A DNA stretch of 64,000 nucleotides from Isoetes taiwanensis (Eukaryota; Streptophyta; Lycopodiopsida; Isoetales; Isoetaceae), in contig JAJEKV010000010.1 of the NCBI GenBank assembly GCA_021234155.1, positions 12,608,359-12,672,358 on the forward strand, in the 5' to 3' direction. Numbering within the stretch: position 1 is the first letter of the stretch; the number at the start of each line of letters is the position of its first letter. Under the pieces are notes generated by a model, which worked only from the letters and a program-made list of their open reading frames with translations, did no database searches and was not told where the DNA came from. A program made the translations under genes and the position numbers. Positions 20,919-32,183 of this stretch are shown piece by piece.

Positions 20919-23773
20919 TTGAGTAAAGTTAAGTAATAGGTTATTAAAATAACACATGCCTACATTGAAATTGAATGATACGTCTTTTGGACAATATTCT
21001 TTTTCCCTGACTCAGATGCTTCTGCATCTGCCCCTCTGTCCCTCTGCAGTAGCTCAAATATTCATGTTCCCAAAGATATTCCCTGCCACCTAGGTCATGC
21101 AAAATAAACTATGAAATAAGATTTCCTGAAGCTATTCTCTGCCATCTAAATCATGCAAAAAAAATAATGAAATGAGATAAAATCATCTTCCTAAGATTGT
21201 CTAGATCAAAGAGCTCAAATCCTCTTTAATGCATCTGATACCTAGCAAATCAAATGCAATTAGGCCATTCAAGAAAACTAGAAAGATATCTAATGTTAAG
21301 AGGCGATTCTTGAAACTGGATCTGTAACAAAGATCGGAAGTGAGGGGAACCTATTTTTGAATTTGTAATAAGGATTGTAACTGGCGCGAACTGTTGAATT
21401 TGCCGTTTCGCACAAAGGGCGAACAACATAGTGGCGTGATTTTTTTTTTCGTATAGGTGGTGGCTAATTTTAAATTTTTTTAATGTTAAACTGACCCTAC
21501 TCAACATTCGTATGCCAAAATCATAAGACCATTGAAATATAGCATTTTTGCGTAATTTCACCCTTAAGGGCAACCCTGATCAGGAAGAGGCATAAGGGGC
21601 ATAGATTCTACTGAATTATCTGGCAGCCCCAATAACTGTCAGTGAAAATAGAGCTCTCCCACTAGTTCACACAAAAAAAACCTAAAACTCTAGCCCAGCA
21701 TGCAAGTTGTTGCAAATACCTTATATGCCCGTGTTTCATCTGAAACTATAAACCTAGCAAAGAACCACCATAACCTCCACCAAACATACGATTAATCTGC
21801 TGCACCCTCTATCTCTCTATCTGTAGCAACCAAGCCCATACCATCCCAATCATCCATCTAGAATATTCCATGGCATATGATCCCCTAAACAAATCTAAAC
21901 CTTTCGTATGTCATTCCAAGGCACATCTATATCACACGATGCTTTTAATCTGATACAGGATCAATATCAAACTCCTGGGCGAGCATTCTTGTTGCATTTA
22001 ACACCGAGATCAAGCCCTTTACAAAATTCCAGCTCTGCATTAGCAAACTAGAAGACAATCCGGGCTTATACCCTTATTAGTAAGTTTGCAATGAAGTCCT
22101 GCATCGCTAACCCTGCACATATCCACCTATAAAGAATGTAAAATTGGAGCCTTGAAATAAACTGATATGCGAGTTTAGAATACCTGTGTCATTGGATTTA
22201 TGTATGTTCGTTTAATGCACTCTTCTTATCCAGTTCAAAATCTTAGTGGGCATCCTATATACGTAAGTGTTCAATCATTTTGTATCTGGTTCTTATAGGT
22301 ATCAAATCAGTGGAAGAACAAACAGATTTTGAAGCCTCTGCCAAATTCTAAGCAAGGCCAGGGAATACAATGCCAGATCCCTAGTAAACATCTTAAACAA
22401 TTTCATTACTGGAATCATTAAGGCATCCCTCCAACTGCATTAAAGGCTTTGGTTATTAGTTATCATTTCCATAATCTTCTGACAAGGCTTTTATTATGTC
22501 TAGGCTTAAGGAATTATCTGCCTAAGCAAGGGTCTGGAACTAAGATAAGTGGAGAGGATCTTCCTTATATTATCCTTATACTGAAGATGGCAGACCATCA
22601 TCATGCCTTCTTACATTATCCTCCTGATTTTTCAACAGGTTTATTGCGAAGATCAAAACATCAAAATCTGTTATCTAAAACATAAGCCAATGGACTCATA
22701 TGCGCTGCAGAATGGCACCATATTGTAGCCAATAGAAGAGATCGCTCTACATTCGTTCAAGTTGTTGCTTCGCTTATCGTTGTTCTTTGTTTAGTTAAAA
22801 AATGTTTATTCTTCCTTTCAGTTCTACCAGGAAGCATAGCAGTGCCAACAAATAGTTAACATGGCTGACAGTGTGGTATTATTTCTGTTCTGACCCAAAC
22901 ATACTTGGAAAAAGGATAACAATAATAGATGGTCAGAAAAACAGATTCCAGTTGAGAATTAAACTGCACAGACTGAAATCAATTATGTGGTTCTCATGCA
23001 TGTTTGTTTGAATGAAGAGCTCAAGGGCTTCCTGGCATCTCCGAGCTGGGTATGCCTGATATTATACAAGACCCATGACACACATGCCATTCTGTTGGTT
23101 TCAATATTGCCAATATGCACATGCAGCTAAATAGTTGTCAGAAAGGCATTACGCACAAAACAATTGGTTTGCACCCTTACAAGGTTGGAAGGGGGCTACT
23201 AACATGTGGGATCCAAATAGATATGGTTCTTTAAGCATTATGTCTGCAAAAGTGCCTTCAAGGATATCTGGATATGTGAAATATGGAACTTTGGTGCTTG
23301 AAGAGGGAATACTTGCGGTTTTACAACTATATGACCACTTACTTTCTACTGAAATAAGTAATTCCGTTTGGTGATGTGCACAAAGCAGGAACATGGGCAC
23401 TGACCTGAATTTGGATTCAACTCAGATACCATTGTAGGAAGTATCCATGATGATATATACTCTAAACCTGTCATTCTAGATGAATCCTGTAAAAGTATCT
23501 ACGTTAAGTCCATAGAAAGATAAAGCAGGCAGCAAAGAAAAACAAGTCCAATATCACCTCATTCTTTGCACCAGGAGCTAAAGAAAGGACAAAGATCTCT
23601 TAGTTTCCTTTCAATGTTCCAGTTCAAATTTTTCTTATGTACATCTCTAGGGGGCTGCAATGTGGCCTTATGCTAGCTGCTTGTGAACCGATGTAATAGT
23701 TAGCCTAGTAGACCCAAGCGGTCTATTCAGGCGATAGTATAATTCTTGCTTTTTTTCTTTCTATCTATCACGT
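20919..23773. other. unassigned intergenic region downstream of the kinase-GTPase gene
   Basis: About 2.9 kb with short chance frames only. A degenerate repeat of about 57 bp occurs near 21065-21180 (CCTGCCACCTAGGTCATGCA and CTGCCATCTAAATCATGCA). The 3' UTR of the minus-strand kinase-GTPase gene should lie just below 23773. Confidence 0.4.
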
Positions 23774-25947
23774 TCATAGAGCCAAGTTGGGGAAACGGCT
23801 TTTTGCTGTCTCTAACAAAAAATGGAGCAATGGCATTTCTTCCATGGTTCCCAAGCTCGTATCCAACCCTCCTCCTGTGCATAAAGTGTAAGATGACTTT
23901 TTTGCACTCACTGCAAAGATATACACATCCCCCAACCCAGCTTGCTCCAATTCTTGTCTGTAACCCCTTTTCACAGTGTCAAGAAATGTAACAGCAGCTT
24001 TATCCATGGTGATGCGATTCTTTAGTGCTAGATCTTTGATCAAGATATCGGCCTTGGATAGCACAAAAATGACAGGTTTCATATCTTCTTTAGCCTGCTT
24101 TGCTATTTCGATAGCAATTTCAATGTTTATCTTCCGACTTCTGTCACATAAGAGAACAAGAATGGCGTCAAAAGCCCAAAGCCCCATCTTCTCATAGTAG
24201 CTTTCCGCGGGATAATGAATGGTGCCAGCACCAGGCATATCCCAAACGACCAGCTGGTCTAAAAGCTGATAAGGAGTTATATCTTGCTTGAGTTTGCCTT
24301 CTGATCCTATTGGTGCAGCTCCTGAAATAAAATGAAGTGTAAAAATTGTGACACAAGGAAATATATTGTATAAAATCACAAAAAAGCACCTTGACTCGTA
24401 CTGCAAAGGCGACACAATGTGTTGATAAGTGAAGATTTTCCTGTTGAAGTATACCCCGTAACTGCATAATTGAACTTGTCTGTGTGATCAATTTGCATTT
24501 GTGCTCTCCTGGCCTGGGGAACCAAACTTAACATAACCATTCTGAAAACCCTTTCCTTGAGATACCATAGATTGTCACAAATTTCTTCAAAGCTAGGTCG
24601 TTTATGCTCCTCTAGTTGTAAGCAACGACTTATGATCATCCAAGGGATCATGGCTCGGGGAAAAGAAGGCATTTGGCCTTTTCTTAGATTTTCCAGTATA
24701 ATTAAATCGGGCGGTCTTCCTGTAATGATCTCTGTGCAAACGATGCCGAAGCTATATACGTCTACCTTCCTTGTGTATTTGCCTCCATCTGCAACCATCT
24801 CTGGGGCCATGTACATCGTCGTACCTGTCTTTGTATGATTGTTATCTAAGGTCTGAAAGTTTGCTTTAGAGGCACCAAAATCTGCAAGTTTAACAACCCA
24901 ACTTCCATCTTCTCTCTTCTTCACCAGGATATTAGAGGGCTTCAAGTCCCTGTGGATCACATCAGCTCTATGTAAACTCAATGTACCCTTGGCAATTTGT
25001 AGCATAATGTCAGTTGATTCATGCAAGGATAAAGGAGCATTTGGATTGGATTTCTTGCTAACCTCTAAAAGCTTTCTCAAATCCATATCCATGAGTTCCA
25101 TAACAAGAGCTTTTCTGTCAGTGTTTGTAAGGGTGGAATGACCAAATATCTGTACTATGTGAGAGGAATTTGTGGGCATCAATTGTGTAACTACTTTGTA
25201 TTCCTCTTCAAAAGAGTCCTCGTAGAAAAACTCTTTGACGGCTACTGCTACTCCGCCCCAAAAAGCTTTGTTGACAACTCCAAAACTGCCTGTTCCCAAA
25301 CATGTTGTTATGGATAGGTCACTATCTGCAATACTGCCCTTCTCCAGCATGTCAATGAAACCCTTTCTGCTGCCTTTTTTACTTGAGCCCCAAGGCCTGT
25401 TATTACGGCTATGGCTGTCAATGAGTGCATTGTTCTGTTGCTCATTAGCCGATGTAAGTGCATCCTGCAGCATTTTACAATCCAAATCTACTTTAGATTG
25501 GAGCTCCTTAATAAGCTCCTCCTTAGCTGGTTTATTTGGATTTTGAGTTGTGTCGAACTTTACAATACGTGCTATCGACTTATTGATCATTTGAGAATAT
25601 CGTTTTACATCATCAATAATCTCACAGAACTCACCAGCGCAGCCGAGAAGGATGAAAACTGAATGTGCAGATTGTGTCTCTGCACACTGGCGAATGAGTT
25701 GCGTGCCCCTCTTCAAAACCCCAAGAAGCTCTTTTCCAACCGGCGTTGCAGACTTTGTTTCTTCTCGAAAACGATGAGTCCACCATAGTTGCACATACTG
25801 TGTTGTAGAATCTACAAGGAATTTTAAGACAGCACATTGATTGTAATAACAAATCTCTTTGCTGCAGCGAAATACTTCGTTGATCTGGTGAGGCAGGTCA
25901 AGTATTTCCGTGGCCCAAGCATAGGATTCACTAGACAATTGCTCCAT
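23774..25947 (-). CDS. protein kinase fused to IRG-like GTPase, N-terminal helical domain
   Basis: Two exons, 25947-24390 and 24321-23774, joined across a 68-nt GT-AG phase-1 intron, give 701 residues. Residues 1-200 are mostly helical with no signal peptide and resemble the HeLo/MLKL-type helical region that precedes some plant kinases (inference). A complete kinase follows: glycine loop GTGSFG 218-223, VAVK Lys238, HRDLKPSN 332-339, DFG 356-358, APE 381-383, all catalytic residues present. Then a GTPase: P-loop GYTSTGKSS 498-506, WDMPGAGT with G3 Asp547, SKAD G4 608-611. WDxPGxGT plus the flanking YxxAFDAILVLL pattern fits immunity-related GTPases (IRG, p47). The ATG at 25947 is the first in frame after a TGA at 25999-26001; an upstream exon cannot be excluded. 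No in-frame stop or frameshift: the gene looks functional, with a soluble product that may signal or remodel membranes on infection or stress (inference). Confidence 0.88.
24322..24389 (-). other. intron of the kinase-GTPase gene (68 nt)
   Basis: On the minus strand the donor is GTCAAG/GTGCTT and the acceptor is TTTTATTTCAG/GAGC. Reading through hits TGA within five codons, whereas splicing restores SQ-G-AAPIGSEGK and the continuous GTPase domain. The intron splits Gly520, fourteen residues after the P-loop. Confidence 0.85.
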
Positions 25948-26503
25948 CTGATGCAAAGCGCTTGAGTCAAAGTGTTCTGGTTTCAAGTCAATATGTGCTC
26001 AAATCCGGTTCTGTGGTTCTTGTTGGAATGTCGCTTTTCGGACCAGCTGACCTGGTCGCTTAAAATTTTCTGGCGGCCACCAGCTGGCGGCCGCGAGAAA
26101 ATTTCACTCATCAAAATTACCCGACGAAATTTCATCTAGCTTAAAATTTTGCCCATTCTCGAGGCCGGATTTGCAGTAGAGTCTGAGTGCAGCAGAGACT
26201 GGAGACCAACAAATCTCTGAATAATAACTTCAAGCATAATAACTTCTCCTGTCCGGATTTATTCTCTCGGTTTCTGATGACAAAACAATGGGAGTAAATT
26301 TAGTCTTCAAATGTTTTACTGTTGGTTCTTTACTTTTTACTCGATAGCTTACTCGGTGGACACCATTAGAATGAATGAATGAATGTATGTTTTTTTATGG
26401 TCCATGGAGGCTTCTTTTCTAACTCGTTTTTTATTGTCCACGGAGGCTTCTTTTCTAACCCAGAACAAATATTTTCTTGTATACAAGACTATGGTGCGGT
26501 GGA
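25948..26503 (-). promoter_or_regulatory. presumed 5' UTR/promoter region of the kinase-GTPase gene
   Basis: Non-coding stretch upstream of the start. Near 26066-26105 there is a GC-rich imperfect inverted repeat (CTGGCGGCC...GGCGGCCG) flanked by AAATTTTC/GAAAATTTC. No TATA box could be assigned with confidence. Duplicated words (GGAGGCTTCTTTTCTAAC) occur at 26407-26457. Confidence 0.3.
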
Positions 26504-26589
26504 TGTGGTTGGGTTTGGCAACGTTGGTAGAAAAGATTTTGGTAGATGTGATTGGGTTTGGCTCTGTTGGTAGAAAAGATTTTGGTAGG
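26504..26589. repeat. 43-bp tandem duplication
   Basis: Two units starting TGTGGTTGGGTTTGGC and TGTGATTGGGTTTGGC, each ending AGAAAAGATTTTGGTAG. Confidence 0.75.
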
Positions 26590-26945
26590 CACAACATTGT
26601 ACACAACAATATAATCCTCCTTTATAATAAAATTATAGTGTATGTCTGTCGTGTGTGTTGCCCTAAATTGGATGGCCAAGATTTAATTCAGATTATACCC
26701 AGACTGTCCAGATCACGTCCTAGATCAGGTCGGGTATGGATTTTTGCGAAGGCCTGCTCGGGTTAGGGAGAATCCGGCGGCTTGCCAAAGCCCACACAAG
26801 AAGATCTGGAAATCCGTTTGGAATTCCTTCGTTGGGCAGTGCAGGCATGGCGATGCCCTCTCCTAGCTTTGGATCCTTTGCGATATGTTTTTTAGCTCCA
26901 AGATGGTCGCCACTCTGAATGGGATCAGGCTATAAGCTCGATCCC
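26590..26945. other. unassigned region
   Basis: Short GC-richer stretch at 26720-26930; a frame with GKAHTRRSGNPF-like content is open for only 60 codons and has no recognised domain. Confidence 0.3.
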
Positions 26946-27493
26946 AGAGGTAATTTGAGATCTCATTTTGTCCCATTAAGGGATGCTTAAAAAGCCACAT
27001 CAGCTTTTTAAACTGTCCAATAAGAGAAGAGCTCCAGTGTATTTTATTCCAGTATTATGTGGCAGCAGTAATTAATGCAGTTCTAACTAACTTTTGCAGT
27101 GTCATTTTTCTACTATAACTTTTGATCAAAAACTCCGATTTGAACACTATTTATGGCAATGGATTCGTCTCCTCAAGATCTTTCTAATGACAACCCATTG
27201 TTATATCTTTTGGGATGTAAATATATAAGAAAAGAGCAAAAAACCATATTTTTTAAGGTTAACACATATGGCTTGTATTGAAATACATCATAACCATATA
27301 TCACTTGAAAGATCTTTTCATTCTGCATCTAATGCAACAAACGTCGCAGCATTTTCATGAGTAGATCAAAAGTTATAGGGAAAAAACGACAGCAATGAAG
27401 TTGTTAATGCTGCATTAATTGCAGTTTGATCTAGATTACTCATTCTATTGGAGGATTCTTATGGGGACAAAAGGAGATCTCAAATTACCTCTA
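26946..27493. mobile_element. fold-back MITE, about 548 bp
   Basis: The left end AGAGGTAATTTGAGATCTC (26946-26964) is matched in reverse complement at the right end (27475-27493); similarity continues inward through TTTTGTCCC with one substitution and a small indel. A second inner inverted pair CTATAACTTTTGATC / GATCAAAAGTTATAG lies at about 27113 and 27366. Together they allow long hairpin folding. No coding capacity. No clear target duplication (flanks GATCCC and AATGGC), so the superfamily is undecided; the GAGGTAATTT-like end is reminiscent of Mutator-type MITEs. Confidence 0.7.
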
Positions 27494-28051
27494 ATGGCTT
27501 TGATGGAGCTTACAGGTCCAGGCTATGGCCGAAATGGTGGCTAGCACTATGGCTATGAAGCTGGTTTTAAGCCTATGCAAATCGTGAGGAGAATATCATC
27601 AAGGCAGAAGAAGGTTAAATTTTCTTCCACAGGGATAGTAAGCACAGATCATAGGCAGCGGTTGGCTTCTTTTGAACACAGATCTGGCGACAACAATCAG
27701 GGCAAGCTTTCAAGGCAGGAAACATTAGGCAAATCATGGTAAGAACATGCTTTACCTACAGAATAGAATAGAACAGAGGGCACATTGGATAAGATATGTA
27801 TTATCATACGAATCTATGGCAGAGGGAAGTGAGAAATGTCTTCATGGCAAGCATCTTCGGCATCAAATACAAATGGTGATAGTTCGGCTATGGGAAGTGC
27901 ATTCGGCTTTGAGAGATGGAGTTGGAGTAGGAGCAATGGAGATGTATTTATTGCAGAGTTGTTTGTAGTGTTTGAGACACACCTGTGCTCATTTTCTTTG
28001 TACTATCTTACTGAGAATGAAATTTTACAAAGCTGTCATCTACTGCATTAA
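27494..28051 (+). other. possible exons of an unrecognised gene (weak)
   Basis: 27497-27737 reads mostly open except for one TAG near 27532 (GYGRNGG, then VRRISSRQKKVKFSS, then RQRLASFEHRSGDNNQG) and ends at a good donor (CATG/GTAAGA). 27836-27955 reads SSWQASSASNTNGDSSAMG. The Ser/Asn-rich composition could be real low-complexity protein, but no domain is recognised and the exon chain cannot be completed. Confidence 0.2.
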
Positions 28052-28845
28052 GTAATAAGGGCCAGAATTATATGTGATGGACATGCTGCAGATCTGGATG
28101 GACTTCCATACATCACATCTAGAAATTTCTCATCTACAAAATTCTTTACTTCTACTCTTAACAGAGGTGAGAAAAAAGAACATTTCAGTTGTGTGCGTGG
28201 ACATACCATTATTCGGTTTTGGTTTGCAGAGGATCTTAGTCTTGCGGGATTCAGTAAAACAGGTATGGTTTGATCTCGAGACAAATTGTGTGCTCTTTTT
28301 ACTATATGCTAGAAGCTGCATTTTTCTCTGTAGGTTTTCAAATTTGAGATTTAAGTTCTGGTTTTTTATAGCCTGCCAATTAAATCCACAATCCAGACCT
28401 ATGTGATCTAAAATGATGATTGGCAGAATGTGAGCACACATTATAAGTTTGCCATGCAGGCATCTTTGCACACGTATTGCTATCAAATATTTGTACCTCA
28501 GAAATAAGGAACGGTGGTTTGTGTGGAACATCAACATTAATTGAAAGAAAGATGAGAAAAATCATTGGTATTCCATCGTTCTTGATCACTTATGCAGCTG
28601 CACATGGCATTCTAGCTACACAACTTAGCTACACAGTTAATTTATACCATTAAAGAAAACAATATCAAGCTGTAATTTGCATCATCATTCATGGAAGAAG
28701 TATAAAGCTGCTTCTTTTTTGCTATTGAGCCACAGCTTTTGACCTTTTTGGGACTGGAAGGCCCAATTTTTTGTGAAACGCATTGAAGTGTTTGGCTCTT
28801 ATTTATGCATAGTATACAACAAATATATAGTTGATGATTAATTGT
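28052..28845. other. unassigned region
   Basis: Short overlapping frames on both strands, none convincing. Confidence 0.35.
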
Positions 28846-28955
28846 TGGTTATATAACAGGGGGATTTGCATGGAGAAGCATGTATCCATGTTGCAATTGC
28901 TGGTTATATAACAGAGGGATTTGCATGGAGAAGCATGTATCCATGTTGAAGAAGA
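28846..28955. repeat. 55-bp tandem duplication
   Basis: Two units, 28846-28900 and 28901-28955, each starting TGGTTATATAACAG and containing GGAGAAGCATGTATCCATG; one G/A difference in the shared part. Confidence 0.85.
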
Positions 28956-29076
28956 GCACACTATTCTTTTCTTTTTTGGCAATTAGTAATGCACTAGTAA
29001 TAGTGCCCAGCGTTGCTGGGCTAACATTTGGAACTTGACAAATGTCATGTGTACTGTCGTTGAATTAAAAGTTGCT

Positions 29077-29202
29077 AAATGTGAGACTACGTCAAGACAC
29101 TGTAGATATTATCATATACTTCTAAAAGGTCATCATCCCAAATGTGAGACTACATCGTGACACTCTAGATATTATCCCCATATTTCTAAAAGGTCATCAT
29201 CC
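29077..29202. repeat. 63-bp tandem duplication inside the hairpin-ended element
   Basis: Units 29077-29139 and 29140-29202 share AAATGTGAGACTAC and TTCTAAAAGGTCATCATCCC, with several substitutions. Confidence 0.8.
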
Positions 29203-29309
29203 CATAACCCCATGCCCATAATCCCATGACTTAAGTCGGCGAATGTGAGACTATATCAAATGTGCATTGCTTACAATTGTTTATGTTTATGCTTCATATG
29301 TTTATCGAT

Positions 29310-29353
29310 ATGCCAGGAAGTCTTTATAGACATGCCAGGAAGTCTTTATAGAC
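29310..29353. repeat. 22-bp tandem duplication
   Basis: ATGCCAGGAAGTCTTTATAG occurs twice back to back within the hairpin-ended element. Confidence 0.8.
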
Positions 29354-29474
29354 ATATCTGGTTTATTCATAACTATGTATTTAAGATCTCTTTAAGATGA
29401 TCATTATGTGCATATCCATGTTCCTACGTGAAATTGAGAGTAGGTTGTTTTTTTTTTTTCCGCTTTCTAGAGTG

Positions 29475-29728
29475 CCAAGAAGATTGGAATTCAAATGAAA
29501 CCAAATAAGAATTTAAGAATCAAATCACATTGAATTAGAAGCTGCTAATAGGGCATGCCTTTTGCTATTATTATATATGTTGCAAATGTTGGAGCTGGAA
29601 GTAGACCAAGAAGATTGGGATTCAAGTGGAACCAAATAAGAATTTAAAACTCAAATCACATTCAATCAGAAGCTGCTAATAGGGCATGCCTTCTGTGTAA
29701 TATATATGCTGCAGATGTTGAAGTAGGT
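29475..29728. repeat. 131-bp tandem duplication inside the hairpin-ended element
   Basis: Units from 29475 and 29606 share CCAAGAAGATTGG, ACCAAATAAGAATTTAA and GCTGCTAATAGGGCATGCCTT; they are diverged at several sites, so the duplication is older than the one at 28846. Confidence 0.85.
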
Positions 29729-32008
29729 CTAAAAGTTCTTGGGTGCCACAACGTGCAAGCTGTTGAACAAAATTCTAAATTTGAAGGTAGATAAAACAAA
29801 CACAACCATTTTTATACTTGATATAGAGCCCAAAAGAACAACTTTTCATTTAAGCTTTGTGGCTTTATTTTGAATATGACAATTCAGCAATAAAAACTAA
29901 TCTTCCAAACCAGACGTATGTATTCCATCAAAATTTAATAATGCATATGTTGCCATTTTCTAGGACTTAGTGGATCAAACCTTGATATGGTGTTTGTAGC
30001 TTGCAAAAGGAGCTATTCCATCTTCTCCAAAGAACCAAAGAACCGCGTGACTTTTTAGTGCTTAGGTCTGCAACTATGCTTCTCTAGATCTTTAAAAGTT
30101 GTCTTCAAGGCCCGGTGAAAGGAATGCACACAGATAAAACATAGAATTTTGCAACTTTATTTTCGGAAGAAAGCAAACTTTGTGCTAGCCGACACAAATG
30201 TAAATTGGTTAAACTAATATTGGAAGCTTTATTTTGGTCGCAGGAACAAAGTACCATTTATCCATGTGGGAAGTTGAAGATGCAAGCAAGCTTCCCTTAT
30301 CAAGCGATGCTTGTTCATGATCGACTGATCCAAAGAAGATTCCCCGAATTAAAAGACGAATCTACATAAATCGGCTAGTGGTGATTCCATGGTGACCCGG
30401 CCAGACAATATCTAGCGTAAATGCGGGCATGATTGGACACGCCAATATTTGACATGGCTGGAAAGATTTACCAAGGCGGGAATAAGTATATGGATGGGAA
30501 GGCAAAATGACAAAGCGTAACATAAGACTACTCACTTGCATCCGTGACGTCTATCTTCTCTTTACAAACGCCTTTGCAAGAACAATTTTTGCTTCCTGTT
30601 CTCGGAGAAATGACCATGCATTTGTTGGGGTCCACATAATGCCGAGGGGTTTAGAAAAAGAGTAAATCGAAGGTACATTGATACGTCTGTTTGTTTGTTT
30701 GTTACATTGTGCATTGAAGCATGACATAGGAAAGGAGAGATATCATGCTTAATGCAGGTTGTTGCTCGTAAATAGTCCACCAAGAAAGCTAATGTCTTGC
30801 TAAATTTGCAGAAATAGAAAGAACAAAATTATTGTGCAGTATGTTACTTGAGAAGAACAAAATCTTCCTATGGCTTTGTCTTCATAACCTCACCAAGAGA
30901 TACTAAGAACCGATTAACTCATATGCCCACAAAGAACTAAGGTAACCATTATGCTACTGTCTTCTCCAGACGAACTAAGGTAACAACACCATCAGAATTA
31001 CCTCATATGCTTCCCAATGGCTTTGTTTGCGGCAACTGCAAATTGATGTGAGTGTCTGTCCTTGTAACCAAAGCATACCTTTGCAATCAAAGCTCTGAAG
31101 CATCCCTTTGCAAGAACCCTAATATGATAGCAGTGTCTATTGCAAATAACCATAATAAATCTTCATCTTCATCTGTGTAAGTACTGAAGGAGGAGCCCGC
31201 AGTGCCATAGCCGCCTTCGCGAACCCTAGGCAAAAGAAAAAACGAAGTTGCCGCCTTCGCGAACCCTAGGCAAAAAAAAAAACATCTAAACAGACTGACG
31301 TGGCATCATCTCCTCCATTGGCTTGATCAAATCTGGGCCGCCCAAATTAGGGCTGGGTCCAACACTTACACAATAACATTATAATATAAGATGTTAAAAT
31401 CTGGGCCATATGGTGGTATTGTAGTCGACACATTTTCATGAATGATATGAAACAAATATATACATCCAGCATGACACAATTACAAAAAGAAATGTTCTTG
31501 GTGAATTGAAGAGTTTGTCATAGTTGGTATTGGTTTGCTTTTTGAACATTACCATTGACAAAAGGTGCATTAGGGAGTAGCCAAAGTAATTGACAAACAA
31601 AGAGAAGTACTGAAAAGTAGCTCATTTATGCTAGAATAGCTTTAAGTTACCTTCAAAACCTTCTTGGCATGCACATTGATTTATCCACGTGTATTTATCC
31701 AATAATTGTGAAAACATGTTTGTATATTAGCTTGGAAGTTCATTTCCAATAATGGAAAATACATTTTGTATCTGATGCATTAACATCACGTGGTGCAATA
31801 TGCCATCATAACATGCATGATCAATTACGTGGAACTATTCTACACAAAACTCTGAGAGATATTGATGCAACACTTCTAACACGAAGGAGATGTTTTGAAT
31901 GTCGTTTAAACTTTGAAAAGTTTTTGTTATAACAAAAAGTTACAACTTGGATTATTATTACATGCTTTTTTGCATTGCGTCCAAAATATTTACAGGCTTT
32001 CAAGTTAT
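29729..32008. other. interior of the hairpin-ended element, non-coding
   Basis: No credible reading frame. A 40-bp tandem duplication with GCCGCCTTCGCGAACCCTAG occurs at 31210-31289. Confidence 0.4.
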
Positions 32009-32183
32009 GCCCAGCAACGCTGGGCACTGTTACTAGTACAATATAAAACTTGCATGCAATCCATACAAAAAGCTACAAAAAATAATCTTTTTATAAGGCC
32101 AATGAAGATCGTATAGTCAATATATGTTGGACCCACTAATCACCATCACGTGAATATATCGCATTCATGTCAGGTGATTTAAA

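Larger units (their letters stand above)
28993..32037. mobile_element. 3-kb element bounded by hairpin-forming inverted ends
   Basis: The left end (28993-29021) starts ACTAGTAATAGT and closes with the hairpin GCCCAGC-GTT-GCTGGGC; the right end (32009-32037) is its reverse complement over 29 nt with one T/C difference. Each end is therefore both an inverted terminal repeat and a 7-bp-stem hairpin. No target duplication is visible (flanks AGTAATGC and ACAATATA). The 3.0-kb interior has no credible ORF but several internal tandem duplications, so it would be non-autonomous. A rolling-circle (Helitron/Helentron-like) or unclassified TIR element are both possible. Confidence 0.6.

Noticed and set aside
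28988-29012. CACTA-type (En/Spm) left end because CACTAGTAATAGTG occurs there
   Set aside because: The right end lacks the matching TAGTG terminus; the conserved boundary is ACTAGT on both sides and no 3-bp target duplication is present.
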